From a virus, in IMG/VR virus record IMGVR_UViG_3300035076_000007, positions 1-49,078 of that record: a stretch of DNA of 49,078 bases. One strand, given 5' to 3'. The notes under the pieces are model-generated. The model was not told the origin of the DNA, searched no databases, and worked only from the letters and a program-made list of their open reading frames with translations. Below are positions 25,875 to 33,574 of this stretch, in pieces. Position 1 is the first letter of the stretch. The number at the start of each line of letters is the position of its first letter. The translations under genes were made by a program, and so were the position numbers.

Positions 25875-26422
25875 GCATCCTCATCCTCCAGCGAGACCCC
25901 GCACCAGCAATGCAGCTCGCATGCGGGGAGACCGCACGCCGGCGGCGCCGGCGCGCCCGGTCCGCTCGCCTCGCGGATCGCCCGAAGCGCGGCGAGGGCG
26001 CCGGCGTTCGAATAGGTGGTCGTGAGATGATAGATGTTCCGCAGGCGCCCGCGCAGGTCGCGGCAGCTCTCACACGCGGCGCCGGCGGCGAGCACTGCGC
26101 CCGCGAGCTCGGGCGGCGAGGCCTCCGCCGTCCGCTCGCGGCAGAGCTCATTGATGCGACCGCGGAGGCGGCCCACCTGCTCGAGGTCGTAGGGGATGGG
26201 CAGTGCCGCGAGCTCGCGCGATAGGACGCCGATCTCGGCATCGACCTCCGCCCCCGTCCGGAGGACGCGCGCCGCTTTACAGAGCGCGTCCAGCGCTCGA
26301 ATGACGCCCGTTGAAAGCGGCTTGGGTCCGGGCCCAGGGGTTCGCCAATAGGTGACCGACTCCCCGGCGAATTCCTCGAGCAGCTCGCGCCGCGGCCGGC
26401 TCCAGTCGTAGCGCTCGCTCAC
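25871..26422 (-). CDS. Hypothetical protein with Cys-rich C-terminus
   Basis: Protein of 183 aa, mostly helical (residues 40-150) with scattered Cys and a C-terminal CGLPACELHCWCG cluster that may bind metal. Linked by ATGA overlaps to both neighbours. No family recognised. Confidence 0.65.
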   Translation of the reverse strand: MSERYDWSRPRRELLEEFAGESVTYWRTPGPGPKPLSTGVIRALDALCKAARVLRTGAEVDAEIGVLSRELAALPIPYDLEQVGRLRGRINELCRERTAEASPPELAGAVLAAGAACESCRDLRGRLRNIYHLTTTYSNAGALAALRAIREASGPGAPAPPACGLPACELHCWCGVSLEDEDA

Positions 26423-27084
26423 AGTCGCATGCCTCGCGGCGCGGTCACCTTGCGCCCGCGCTTGCCCGGTGCCTTGCGAGCCGTCGCCTTGCGAGCCGTC
26501 GCCTGGCGCTTGGCGGCCTTGCCTTTGCGCGCAATGTCCTCACTTTCGAAAACCACGTTGGCGAGCACGCCCGGCATGGGATACGACGGCGGCAACGGCA
26601 GGCCCGCGATCGGAGCGTTGCGCGTGTGCTCGACTCGGCACCAGCGCTGGACGTCCGCGCGGACTTGCTCGCTCCACGACTCGACCTGTTTGATCGTGGG
26701 CACATACTCGGGCGGCCGCACGCAAGTGATCAAATATCGGAGCTCGACCGGAGGCAACATCGGTCCCTCGCCGTGCCGCGGCTCGCCCGTCAAACCGCTC
26801 CACCCGCCCAGCTGCGGCGCCGGCTCATCGTACGCTAGTGAGACTTGCCGTTCCTCGAGCACCGCGCCGCGATTCAACTCGCGGCGGATCTGCGCCTGCT
26901 GGAGGTCGAGCTTTTTGCGGCTCACGTTGAGCGCGCGGATCTCTTTGCGCTTGTCCGCGATCTCCTCGAGGTTTGCATCGCGCTGCGTTGCGAGCGCTAG
27001 ATGTAGCTTGGTGCGCTCATCGATCTCGAGCGGTGTGAGCGCGCGCTCGAAATAGCCTGGCTCTCGGGTGTCTTCGCCGTTCAT
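26419..27084 (-). CDS. Hypothetical protein with coiled coil and histone H1-like basic tail
   Basis: Protein of 221 aa. Residues 14-75 form a charged helical coiled coil. The centre has LRYLITCVRPPEYVPTIKQV. The last 35 residues are repeats of ARKAT/KR type (KAAKRQATARKATARKA), like bacterial histone H1-like tails, so DNA binding is likely. Overlaps the LexA-like gene start by ATGA. Confidence 0.65.
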   Translation of the reverse strand: MNGEDTREPGYFERALTPLEIDERTKLHLALATQRDANLEEIADKRKEIRALNVSRKKLDLQQAQIRRELNRGAVLEERQVSLAYDEPAPQLGGWSGLTGEPRHGEGPMLPPVELRYLITCVRPPEYVPTIKQVESWSEQVRADVQRWCRVEHTRNAPIAGLPLPPSYPMPGVLANVVFESEDIARKGKAAKRQATARKATARKAPGKRGRKVTAPRGMRL

Positions 27085-27389
27085 TGTGTTGCTCCGTCTG
27101 GTGGTGTTTCGAGGCGAGCTCGCGCGAGCAATTGCCGCGCCGCCTCGGTGAGTGTGAGACCTCGCGCGGTGCGCGCGTGGCGGGTGATCAGTTGCTTGGC
27201 GGCGAGGCGGCAGAGATGCTCATGAATGACCTGCCGGCTATGCGGGCTCAGGCCGAGCTCGATGGTAAACTCCGCATAGGTCGGAGGGAACCCCCGCGCC
27301 TCGACCGATCGCTCGATGATGCGCAGGATCTCGAATTGTCGCGGAGACACCGGACGCTCGCCGGCGCGCGCCCCGAGGGGGGCGCTCAT
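27081..27389 (-). CDS. LexA-like winged-helix DNA-binding protein
   Basis: Protein of 102 aa. Residues 15-80 (SPRQFEILRIIERSVEARGFPPTYAEFTIELGL…) match the LexA N-terminal DNA-binding domain, including the recognition-helix region (SRQVIHEHL). The LexA protease domain is absent, so it is a stand-alone DNA-binding module. ATG 27389 is chosen because it overlaps the stop of the acidic gene upstream; an earlier ATG (27404) would overlap it more. It may regulate early genes or replication. Confidence 0.75.
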   Translation of the reverse strand: MSAPLGARAGERPVSPRQFEILRIIERSVEARGFPPTYAEFTIELGLSPHSRQVIHEHLCRLAAKQLITRHARTARGLTLTEAARQLLARARLETPPDGATQ

Positions 27390-27511
27390 GGAACAAACTC
27401 CCAATCGGCGCCGTCGTTCAAATCGAGATCCTCGAACGCCTCGCCCTCCGGAGGCTCGGGCCCGAGCTCGGGCTCGAGCTCATCGACGGGCTCGCTTTCC
27501 TGCACCATCAT
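27386..27511 (-). CDS. 41-residue acidic protein
   Basis: Very small frame (MMVQESEPVDELEPELGPEP…DWEFVP), with about 14 Asp/Glu. It is joined by ATGA overlaps at both ends to the initiator-like and LexA-like genes, which argues that it is translated. It might be a DNA-mimic or an inhibitor of a neighbouring DNA-binding protein; this is speculative. Confidence 0.55.
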   Translation of the reverse strand: MMVQESEPVDELEPELGPEPPEGEAFEDLDLNDGADWEFVP

Positions 27512-28401
27512 GCCGCCCCCACCCGCTGGCTCGCCGCGGTGATGAGCCGCGCCGCGAGGCGCGTTTGCACCTCCGCCGGCGTGAGCTCCGCGGTGCCCGG
27601 ATCGCTCTCGAGCTCCGCGAGCACCGCCTCCGGATCGACACCATAGTCGGCCGCAAATTGGCGATGCGCCGCGCTGATTTCGAGCGCGGCCGCGGCCTCC
27701 GGAGGGCGGTCCTCCGGAGGCTCGGGCCCGAGCGGCGCGGGGGTTCGCGTGCGGCCGCGCGGATCTCGGATCGTGCTTGATAGACCTCGAAGAGTTTTTA
27801 AATTTGGTTGGGGAGGGTTGGGGAGGGTTGGGGAGGGAAGCGCGCCCGCCCGCGTAGGCGCGCCCTCGCGCGGGCGCCCGCCCGGGGGTGACACCCCGCC
27901 CGCATCGCGTGACAGGTCACACGGATTGTCACGCGCGCCGGGTGTGACAGGTTGCGTGACACCCTCGCCCGCGGGCACCTGGGCGAGGTCGACCCGGAGG
28001 CGCTTGACGGCGGCGAGCTCGCGGCGCTTGTTCTCGCGGTGCGCTTGCTGGCGGAGCCGGGCCTTCTCTCGGCGGAGCTCGGTCTCTTCGGGCGCCGGCG
28101 CGTGATCACCATAGTCGTGCATTTGCCATCCGCCCTCAGTGGCCTCGACCAGGCCGGCGCCGCGCTCGCCCCCCGGCAGCAAACGCCCGCAATCGATCAG
28201 CGCCTGGAGCGCCTTGCCCGAGCGCCGCGGCGCTCCAGGCAGCTCCGCGAGATCCTCCGCGGGCACAAATCCCTGAGTGTCCGGGTGTTGTGAGCAATAG
28301 CATTTGAGCGCAAGCCACATCGCGATCGCATCGCTGCCGCCGAGCGTCACCGCTCGGCGGTATTTCGGACCCCCGACAAATTCCTCTTTGATGAGGATCA
28401 T
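27508..28401 (-). CDS. Replication-initiator-like protein (phage replisome organiser type)
   Basis: Protein of 297 aa. The N-terminal 85 residues (ILIKEEFVGGPKYRRAVTLGGSDAIAMWLALKCY…) look like the winged-helix domain of phage replication initiators and DnaD-like proteins. A basic coiled coil follows (about 105-135), then a Pro/Gly-rich linker (about 140-215) and a helical C-terminal domain. The linker DNA holds iteron-like repeats, as in lambda O. ATG 28401 has GGGAGG upstream and is preferred over 28458. No helicase gene is evident, so host DnaB recruitment is likely. Confidence 0.65.
   Translation of the reverse strand: MILIKEEFVGGPKYRRAVTLGGSDAIAMWLALKCYCSQHPDTQGFVPAEDLAELPGAPRRSGKALQALIDCGRLLPGGERGAGLVEATEGGWQMHDYGDHAPAPEETELRREKARLRQQAHRENKRRELAAVKRLRVDLAQVPAGEGVTQPVTPGARDNPCDLSRDAGGVSPPGGRPREGAPTRAGALPSPTLPNPPQPNLKTLRGLSSTIRDPRGRTRTPAPLGPEPPEDRPPEAAAALEISAAHRQFAADYGVDPEAVLAELESDPGTAELTPAEVQTRLAARLITAASQRVGAA
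27791..27961. other. Candidate replication origin inside the initiator-like gene
   Basis: An AT-rich patch (AGAGTTTTTAAATTTGG, 27791-27807) abuts three perfect tandem copies of GGTTGGGGAG (27806-27835). Within 130 bp follow GTGACA at 27888, 27909, 27944 and 27956, TGTCAC at 27927 and GTCACA at 27916. Iterons beside an AT-rich element within the initiator gene parallel the lambda origin. The G-rich repeats could also form a G-quadruplex. Role inferred. Confidence 0.5.
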
Positions 28402-28454
28402 TTCTCGCTGCCTCCCTCCCCGCGCCCTTCCATGTGCGCGGGGATTTCGAAACT

Positions 28455-28721
28455 TCAACCCGTAGTGTTGGGCGCCGGCGAATGCTTGGCGCAGTAAGCG
28501 ATCGCGTAGCGCGCTGCCCGAGCTCGCGTTACGTCCTCATCCATGAGACCGACGATCGGATCGCGGCGCATCTTCGCAACGACTAGATCGAGGTTCGCGA
28601 GGTCGCGCGCCTTGAGCTCGAGGTGCACGGTTTGCCGATAGCCCGCGGGCCTTTCGGCGGGCGGGATGTTCTCTCGTTTGGTTGGTTTCTTTTTGTTCAA
28701 AGGGTCTCCGTGCGGGCTCAT
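28455..28721 (-). CDS. Small hypothetical protein, possibly DNA-binding
   Basis: Protein of 88 aa with a Lys/Arg-rich N-terminus (LNKKKPTKRENIPPAERPAG), a beta-like stretch (YRQTVHLELKA) and helices, a layout resembling ribbon-helix-helix proteins. ATG overlaps the upstream stop (ATGA). It ends 54 bases before the initiator-like start. Confidence 0.6.
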   Translation of the reverse strand: MSPHGDPLNKKKPTKRENIPPAERPAGYRQTVHLELKARDLANLDLVVAKMRRDPIVGLMDEDVTRARAARYAIAYCAKHSPAPNTTG

Positions 28722-28963
28722 CGCCCGCGCTCGTTTACTGCCGCGACCACCAGCGCCGCGAGCTCTGCCGTTGGCATCGTGACCACCGGGCGATCGCCGA
28801 TGTAGACATGTTCAGGCACGCGCGCGCCGACGCGCCAACGCTCCGCCGGCGCGCCGAGCTCGGGCGCGTGGTGCTCGCAAACCCGGTCGCCCGAGGGCAT
28901 GGGAACGTGCAACGTTTTGCATTTGCACCGCTCGCAAAAGTCCACGGATGCGACCGTGATCAC
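28718..28963 (-). CDS. Small zinc-finger-like protein
   Basis: Protein of 81 aa with FCERCKCKTLHVPM…RVCEHHAPE, where C-x2-C and C-x2-H spacing could bind one zinc. GTG 28963 is chosen because it overlaps the upstream TGA (GTGA). Function unknown. Confidence 0.65.
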   Translation of the reverse strand: MITVASVDFCERCKCKTLHVPMPSGDRVCEHHAPELGAPAERWRVGARVPEHVYIGDRPVVTMPTAELAALVVAAVNERGR

Positions 28964-29517
28964 AACGGCGCCTCCCCCTCCCATTCGCGGATCGTCGCCG
29001 CGCTCGGGGGTTCCTCCGGTGGGCAGGTCTCAAACCACTCGGGGCGCTCCGCCCGCAAGATCGCGATCGTCTCATCCGGCGAGAGCTCCACCGATCGGGC
29101 GACCTCGCATTGCCAGACGACCGCCTCGGTGACCAGCGCGAGCACCGCGGCCTCGAACGCCGGCCGATGCTTGGCGAGAACGTCCAGACTGAACATCGGG
29201 CGATCGCCCTCGCTGAGATCGCTCTCATCCTCGAGCGCCTCGCGCGCGCGTTCGAGGGCGGCATCGATGGCATCCTCGATGTGCGTGGTGGAGTGTTTCG
29301 ATCGCCGATACGCCTCGACCGAGATCTCTCCCATCGTGCGGATCACTTCCTCCACGCTCATCGTACGGTGGTCAACGATGGCGCGATGATGGTCAACGAT
29401 GGCCTCGAGCGCGCTGATGGGGTCGAGGTGCTTGAGCACCTCGGGATCCTCGCAATCCCAGAAGTCTGCGGCGATCCCTTTGAACTTATCGCGTGCGGCC
29501 ATTTCTCGATCGGTCAT
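28960..29517 (-). CDS. Hypothetical helical protein
   Basis: Protein of 185 aa, acidic and mostly helical, with a short internal duplication (AIVDHHRAIVDHR, about residues 40-52). It has no membrane segment or known motif. It starts 16 bases after the methyltransferase stop. Confidence 0.6.
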   Translation of the reverse strand: MTDREMAARDKFKGIAADFWDCEDPEVLKHLDPISALEAIVDHHRAIVDHRTMSVEEVIRTMGEISVEAYRRSKHSTTHIEDAIDAALERAREALEDESDLSEGDRPMFSLDVLAKHRPAFEAAVLALVTEAVVWQCEVARSVELSPDETIAILRAERPEWFETCPPEEPPSAATIREWEGEAPL

Positions 29518-29533
29518 GCAAATGATTCTCCCT

Positions 29534-30226
29534 TCATGCGAGTAACACCCCCTGCGCCAGGCGCCGGACGGCGCGCGCGCAGTATTCTTCCACCAGCTCG
29601 ATCCCTACGTAACGCAACCGGCGCGCTTTGCAGGCCGCGGCGATCGGGCCCGATCCCATGTACGGATCGACCACCGTTCGCGCCTCGGGAAAAAAGTCCA
29701 AACACCACGACATGAGCGCGACGGGCTTTTGTGTCGGGTGGAGCGAGCCCTCGCCCCATTCGCTCGCGCGCCGGATGCCGCACCACTGGTGACGAAAGAT
29801 CCGCACGGTTCGGAACCGGTGCCCGGCGACCCAAGCGAGCTCCAGGTTGGTGGAGGTCGTGCCGTCGGTCACCCGATCCCAACCGAGCCAGAACGGGGAA
29901 TCGGGCAGCTTGCTCGAGTAGTTGTTGGCGCCCCAAAGCACGGTAGCTGGAGCGATGCCGAGCAGGTGCCTCGGATTGAAGGGCTTGGCATCCCCCGCGA
30001 CCCTCGGGTGCTCTTTGCGCAACACGCCCCCTTTGGCTCCGCGCGTCCCGATCTTCCCGCTCCAGCCTGCCCCCCGCCCCCGATAGTTGGTGTCGAGGTC
30101 GATCCCATACGGCGGATCGGTGAGCTCGAGATCGAAGCGCCCGAGCAGCGGCAAGATCTTGCGGCAATCGCCGTGATAGATCGTGATGCCGTCGTGGTCG
30201 TAGTAGGGGGCGGGCAGGCTCAGCAA
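29534..30226 (-). CDS. DNA methyltransferase (N6-adenine/N4-cytosine, beta-class order)
   Basis: Protein of 230 aa. Catalytic motif IV is DPPYG (residues 37-41). The S-adenosylmethionine motif DPYMGSGP begins at residue 187, so motif IV precedes motif I as in the beta class. HPTQKP near residue 163 is a further family mark. TTG 30226 is well supported by a GGGGGAGG eight to nine bases upstream. No partner restriction enzyme is evident, so it is probably a solitary protective or regulatory methyltransferase. Confidence 0.92.
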   Translation of the reverse strand: MLSLPAPYYDHDGITIYHGDCRKILPLLGRFDLELTDPPYGIDLDTNYRGRGAGWSGKIGTRGAKGGVLRKEHPRVAGDAKPFNPRHLLGIAPATVLWGANNYSSKLPDSPFWLGWDRVTDGTTSTNLELAWVAGHRFRTVRIFRHQWCGIRRASEWGEGSLHPTQKPVALMSWCLDFFPEARTVVDPYMGSGPIAAACKARRLRYVGIELVEEYCARAVRRLAQGVLLA

Positions 30227-30229
30227 AGG

Positions 30230-30718
30230 TCACACCTCCCCCACCGGTTCCCGAGCTCGCGCGACGCCAAAGGCAACGCTCGGCGCTGGATCGCTCGCCA
30301 TCGCCCGAAACCACCCGATCCCGAGCGGCGCCGCGAGCAACCATAGGTGCCGCATGTTGGCAACGTGGACGAGGTCACGCTCTCGCGGATAGACCTCGAC
30401 CGCGTACCAATCGCCGTGCCCGGTCTCGCGCTTGCACCGCTGCAAATCTTCCCACGGGATGCCCTGCTCATAGTGCCCATCGCGGCCGAGGGTCACGCGA
30501 TTGACGGTGAGCCGGCGGACCTCGATGCCCACGAACGCCGGCGCCGCGTACAACATCGCGAGATAGTGGCGGCTCCGCCAAAGCGCGATCGGGCGCTCGA
30601 CCTCCGGGCGCGCCTCGGGCCAATCGCTCATCGGCACCGAGACCAGGTGCAACGGCCAAGCCTGCGCCTGGCGTTGCGTGTCGCGCGCTAGCGCTCTGCG
30701 TTGGTTGCGTGTTTTCAT
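30230..30718 (-). CDS. Hypothetical protein (DUF7694-like)
   Basis: Protein of 162 aa. N-terminal basic MKTRNQRRALARD is followed by WPLHLVSVP and a C-terminal block CKRETGHGDWYAVEVYPRE…NMRHLWLLAAPL recalling a widespread phage DUF. ATG 30718 overlaps the upstream stop by ATGA. The 39269-39790 gene carries a diverged copy of the same C-terminal block. Function unknown. Confidence 0.65.
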   Translation of the reverse strand: MKTRNQRRALARDTQRQAQAWPLHLVSVPMSDWPEARPEVERPIALWRSRHYLAMLYAAPAFVGIEVRRLTVNRVTLGRDGHYEQGIPWEDLQRCKRETGHGDWYAVEVYPRERDLVHVANMRHLWLLAAPLGIGWFRAMASDPAPSVAFGVARAREPVGEV

Positions 30719-31101
30719 TGGGTCGGCCCTCGCAATGCCTGCCCGCGCTCGGGCGGATAGGTCAGCCAGCGCATAAAATCGGGGGTCTCGAGATGGGCGA
30801 GGCGCCACGGTTGGATCCCGCGCTGCTCTGCATATTTCGATTCAGCCGTTGCCCCATCAGAGTCGCGCCACCCCGGCAGCAATAGGATCCCATCGCAACG
30901 CGAGAGCAGTAAGAGCGTTCCCGCGAGCCAGAACGTTTCGTCGATGGTGCCCGCCATCCGCTGCCCGAGCGAGTGAGGCACCACCGGCATGCCGCCGAGC
31001 GTCGCCACCAGCAACGCCGCGGCCTCGGCCTCATGGACGTTGCAGGCAACCTCCCAAGCGTTCGCGCCGCGGAACTTGCCCGCGATGTAAATGAGCCTCA
31101 T
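30715..31101 (-). CDS. DUF4406 / nucleoside 2-deoxyribosyltransferase-like protein
   Basis: Protein of 128 aa beginning MRLIYIAGKFRG, with SRCDGILLLPGWRDSDGATAE near residues 67-87, the usual pattern of DUF4406 and related nucleotide-processing folds. Such proteins are common in phages and may act on nucleotides or NAD-like molecules; activity here is unproven. ATGA overlaps on both sides. Confidence 0.8.
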   Translation of the reverse strand: MRLIYIAGKFRGANAWEVACNVHEAEAAALLVATLGGMPVVPHSLGQRMAGTIDETFWLAGTLLLLSRCDGILLLPGWRDSDGATAESKYAEQRGIQPWRLAHLETPDFMRWLTYPPERGQALRGPTQ

Positions 31102-31715
31102 GGGGTTGCCCCGATCGCCTGATGATAGGCCTGAGTGATCCGCGAGAACGCCTCGCTACTGCCCCCGTGATCCGGGTGCTCGGTGCGCGTGAGCTCGCGG
31201 AGGCGCTCGGTCAATTGCTGCCGGCTCGCGCCGCGAGCGACGCCCAGGATCGTCCAGCAATCGAAGGGCTCGACGCCGGTGGTCTCGGGCAGGCGAGCAA
31301 ACCCGGTATAGGCGCGTTCCTGGATCTCGCCGGCGCCGCAGCGCGCGAGGCCGCGGATGCAATCAATCGCCATCCCGAGGGCGCGGACATTTTCCCTCAC
31401 CGTGTACCAGTGATCGCACGGGATGCCGCGAGGCACGCGCTCCCCCTTCGGACCGCGCGCCGTCCAATAGACCGCTACCCCCGGATCCGGGATGCGCTGC
31501 TCGGCATGGTCGCCGCGATACATCGTGCCATCGCGGCGGGTGGGCACGTTGCTCGAGATGATGATCTCGCTGCCGCCCGCCAGGCGCACGCTCGCGATGA
31601 GATCGGTAACGGCGGCATCCGTCGACACCTTGTAGGGGCTACTCGCGCGGTGTTTGGTGCGCGCCCAACCATCAGGCCAGCAGAGCGGGAACGCTTTGAT
31701 CGTGTCTGCGGCCAT
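31098..31715 (-). CDS. J-domain (DnaJ-like) protein
   Basis: Protein of 205 aa. The N-terminal 140 residues (AFPLCWPDGWARTKHRASSPY…) are a domain of unknown function often paired with J domains in mobile elements. The C-terminal 55 residues form a J domain with the essential HPD (TEHPDHGGSSEAF). It could recruit host DnaK to phage or host complexes. ATG 31715 shares a base with the upstream stop. Confidence 0.85.
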   Translation of the reverse strand: MAADTIKAFPLCWPDGWARTKHRASSPYKVSTDAAVTDLIASVRLAGGSEIIISSNVPTRRDGTMYRGDHAEQRIPDPGVAVYWTARGPKGERVPRGIPCDHWYTVRENVRALGMAIDCIRGLARCGAGEIQERAYTGFARLPETTGVEPFDCWTILGVARGASRQQLTERLRELTRTEHPDHGGSSEAFSRITQAYHQAIGATP

Positions 31716-31972
31716 CACTCGGGCTCCCCATCATCCTCGATGATGCGATCGAAGCGCGGCGAGGGCACCGCATCCCCAAAGCAACCCTCACACCAGCGCG
31801 TCCCGGCGTCGCCGCGCATGAGATCGGCGGGCATGAAGGAGTCGCGGCAACCGTCACAACGGATCCGCTCGTCGAAATCCTCATCGTCCAGCACCACCGA
31901 TCCGACCGCAGCGATGGGAATCGCGATCGCACCTGCAAACGCAGCGCGTTGTATAAACGTCCGTTCCTTCAT
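31715..31972 (-). CDS. Small zinc-ribbon protein
   Basis: Protein of 85 aa with a short hydrophobic N-terminus (FAGAIAIPIAAVGSVVL) and two Cys pairs (CDGC and CEGC) in its second half, which would bind one zinc. ATG 31972 follows AAGGGAG seven bases upstream and is preferred over a start 39 bases earlier. Confidence 0.65.
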   Translation of the reverse strand: MKERTFIQRAAFAGAIAIPIAAVGSVVLDDEDFDERIRCDGCRDSFMPADLMRGDAGTRWCEGCFGDAVPSPRFDRIIEDDGEPE

Positions 31973-32017
31973 TGAGTTGCTCCCTTGCGGCGGAGCGGCC
32001 TCGACCACCACGGGTGA

Positions 32018-32311
32018 TTAGGCGCGCCGTCGATACCGTGCGAACCCCTCGGGCTCGCCTTTGCCATCCCAACCGATCGCGGAGCGCCACGCGGCGTCAC
32101 CATCGGCAAAATCAAACACATCATCGCCCGCGCGATCGCGGACCACTAGAACAAACACGCGGCGCCGGTTCAGCACCAGCCGAAGGAGTGACAGCTCGCG
32201 CGCTCGCGATAGCCGGCGGTGAGCGAGGCACCGGGCGCCGCAGCGCACCCGATCCTCAGCTTCCCACGCGAGGCGGATGATCTCGCCGTCGCTCACCGCG
32301 CGTTGCCCCAT
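32018..32311 (-). CDS. Small hypothetical protein with GWDGxGEPEG motif
   Basis: Protein of 97 aa; N-terminal helix, beta-rich centre and C-terminal AWRSAIGWDGKGEPEGFARY. The same C-terminal motif occurs in the 40296-40640 protein at the other end of the early region, so both belong to one small family. Starts by a TGATG overlap. Confidence 0.65.
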   Translation of the reverse strand: MGQRAVSDGEIIRLAWEAEDRVRCGARCLAHRRLSRARELSLLRLVLNRRRVFVLVVRDRAGDDVFDFADGDAAWRSAIGWDGKGEPEGFARYRRRA

Positions 32312-32568
32312 CAGCCCGGCTCCGAAACGCGGCAGGCACGGAACGTGGGTTCAAATTCACAACTCACGCGAAAGGTGAGAGCCAGCTCAGAACCCCCGAG
32401 GCGCACGTTGACGTTTTGCCCGCGCTCGAAATCGTCGTAACAGTCGCTCTCGTTCCTGCATTGCTGGGCGGCGTAGCGCTCGGCGGCTTCCTGGGCGTCG
32501 ATGGCCTGGAGCGGCGGTGACCAATCGTCGCCGTCGCTCGAGGGCCAACAACACTCAAAGCTCGCCAT
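32311..32568 (-). CDS. Small hypothetical protein
   Basis: Protein of 85 aa (MASFECCWPSSDGDDWSPPL…) with helical DAQEAAERYAAQQC and a beta-rich C-terminus. ATG 32568 overlaps 14 bases of the upstream gene. Function unknown. Confidence 0.6.
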   Translation of the reverse strand: MASFECCWPSSDGDDWSPPLQAIDAQEAAERYAAQQCRNESDCYDDFERGQNVNVRLGGSELALTFRVSCEFEPTFRACRVSEPG

Positions 32569-32809
32569 CGGTTGCCCCCCCGGCGTCCGGCACAAAGGAC
32601 GAGCAGCGATCGGCGTAGGTCAGCACATAGGCGCCGCGCGGGTCGTGGGCGGGGAACGGGCAGCGGTCGTGCCGCTTGTCCAGGTTGACCCATGCCCCAT
32701 CGGCGAGGCGTTGCAGGCGCACGACCGTGCCCCATTCGCCGATCTCGCCGTCGCTCTCATCGCGCAACACAAACACGCGCTGGCCAACGTCCAGACGAGC
32801 GACGGTCAT
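32555..32809 (-). CDS. Small SH3-like beta protein
   Basis: Protein of 84 aa (MTVARLDVGQRVFVLRDESDG…GTVVRLQRLADGAWVNLD) whose strand pattern resembles a small SH3-like barrel. ATG 32809 overlaps the upstream stop by ATGA. Function unknown. Confidence 0.6.
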   Translation of the reverse strand: MTVARLDVGQRVFVLRDESDGEIGEWGTVVRLQRLADGAWVNLDKRHDRCPFPAHDPRGAYVLTYADRCSSFVPDAGGATDGEL

Positions 32810-32940
32810 GGTCTCCACTCCACCGAGACATGCCGCCGCACATACGACCATCCCCGCTCGCATCCGATGCCGAGCAGCGCGCCGACGGTCGCGACGAGCG
32901 CGAGGAACCCGATCCAGTCTCTGCCGCTTGCGCCGTACAT
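32806..32940 (-). CDS. Small single-pass membrane protein
   Basis: Protein of 44 aa with one hydrophobic segment (IGFLALVATVGALLGIG) and a basic C-terminus. ATG 32940 shares its A with the upstream stop; GTG 32943 is possible. Small membrane proteins in early regions may block superinfection, but this is inference. Confidence 0.6.
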   Translation of the reverse strand: MYGASGRDWIGFLALVATVGALLGIGCERGWSYVRRHVSVEWRP

Positions 32941-33206
32941 CACGCCGCCCCCTTGCGAGCTCGGGCCCGGGCGTTGCGCTCGCGCGAGCTGCTCGCGTCG
33001 TTGATGAGACCGCGGAGCACCTGGCGCAGGCCATAGAGGATCCATCCGCAATTGGTGGTCGTGAGACCATCGAGCGCGCGGAGCGCGGCGGAGCGCTGCC
33101 GTGGAGTCATGTTGTAGATCGCCGAATAGAGCGCGTCGGCGAGATCGCCGAGTTGTTGCTTGGCCGTGCGGCGAGGGTAACCGAGGTCGATGATACGCCG
33201 GCTCAT
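32940..33206 (-). CDS. Small hypothetical helical protein
   Basis: Protein of 88 aa, helical, with SRRIIDLGYPRRTAKQQLGD at the start and an Arg/Ala-rich tail. No known motif. Overlaps both neighbours. Confidence 0.6.
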   Translation of the reverse strand: MSRRIIDLGYPRRTAKQQLGDLADALYSAIYNMTPRQRSAALRALDGLTTTNCGWILYGLRQVLRGLINDASSSRERNARARARKGAA

Positions 33207-33574
33207 CGGGCCGCCTTGCGGGTCGCCTTGCGCGGGCGCGGCGTCCGCTTGCGAACGGGGGTGCGTGCTCCCCGAGCTCGCGGCAGCATCGTGACGATGA
33301 GCGCGGCGACGTTGGCGGCCTCGCGTGCGGCATCGTCGAGCGCGGCCTCGCGGGTGGAGCCCACGCCCGGATAGCGATCGGCTCCGATGCGGAGGCGGGC
33401 ATGCCAGACGGTTTTAGGCTGGTGAACTTTCCACTCGGCGGAGCGATCCCCGAGCTCTCGGGTGGCGCCCTTATAGAACCCGCGCGGCTCGGACGCGTCC
33501 GGCGGTGAGAACGCGATCCCTCGCCAGGTGAACCCCTCGGGCCCGGGCGCCCGCTTCGCCCTGCGCGCGGTCAC
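33203..33574 (-). CDS. Hypothetical basic protein, possible AP2-like DNA-binding fold
   Basis: Protein of 123 aa. The centre (TVWHARLRIGADRYPGVGSTREAALDDAAREAA) resembles the small strand-helix pattern of AP2-like DNA-binding domains, followed by an Arg/Lys/Pro-rich tail. The similarity is weak. ATGA overlaps at both ends. Confidence 0.55.
   Translation of the reverse strand: MTARRAKRAPGPEGFTWRGIAFSPPDASEPRGFYKGATRELGDRSAEWKVHQPKTVWHARLRIGADRYPGVGSTREAALDDAAREAANVAALIVTMLPRARGARTPVRKRTPRPRKATRKAAR

Noticed and set aside
29514-30344. Second minus-strand frame overlapping the methyltransferase.
   Set aside because: The other frame has DPPYG, HPTQKP and the SAM motif and a strong ribosome site; this one is a shadow.
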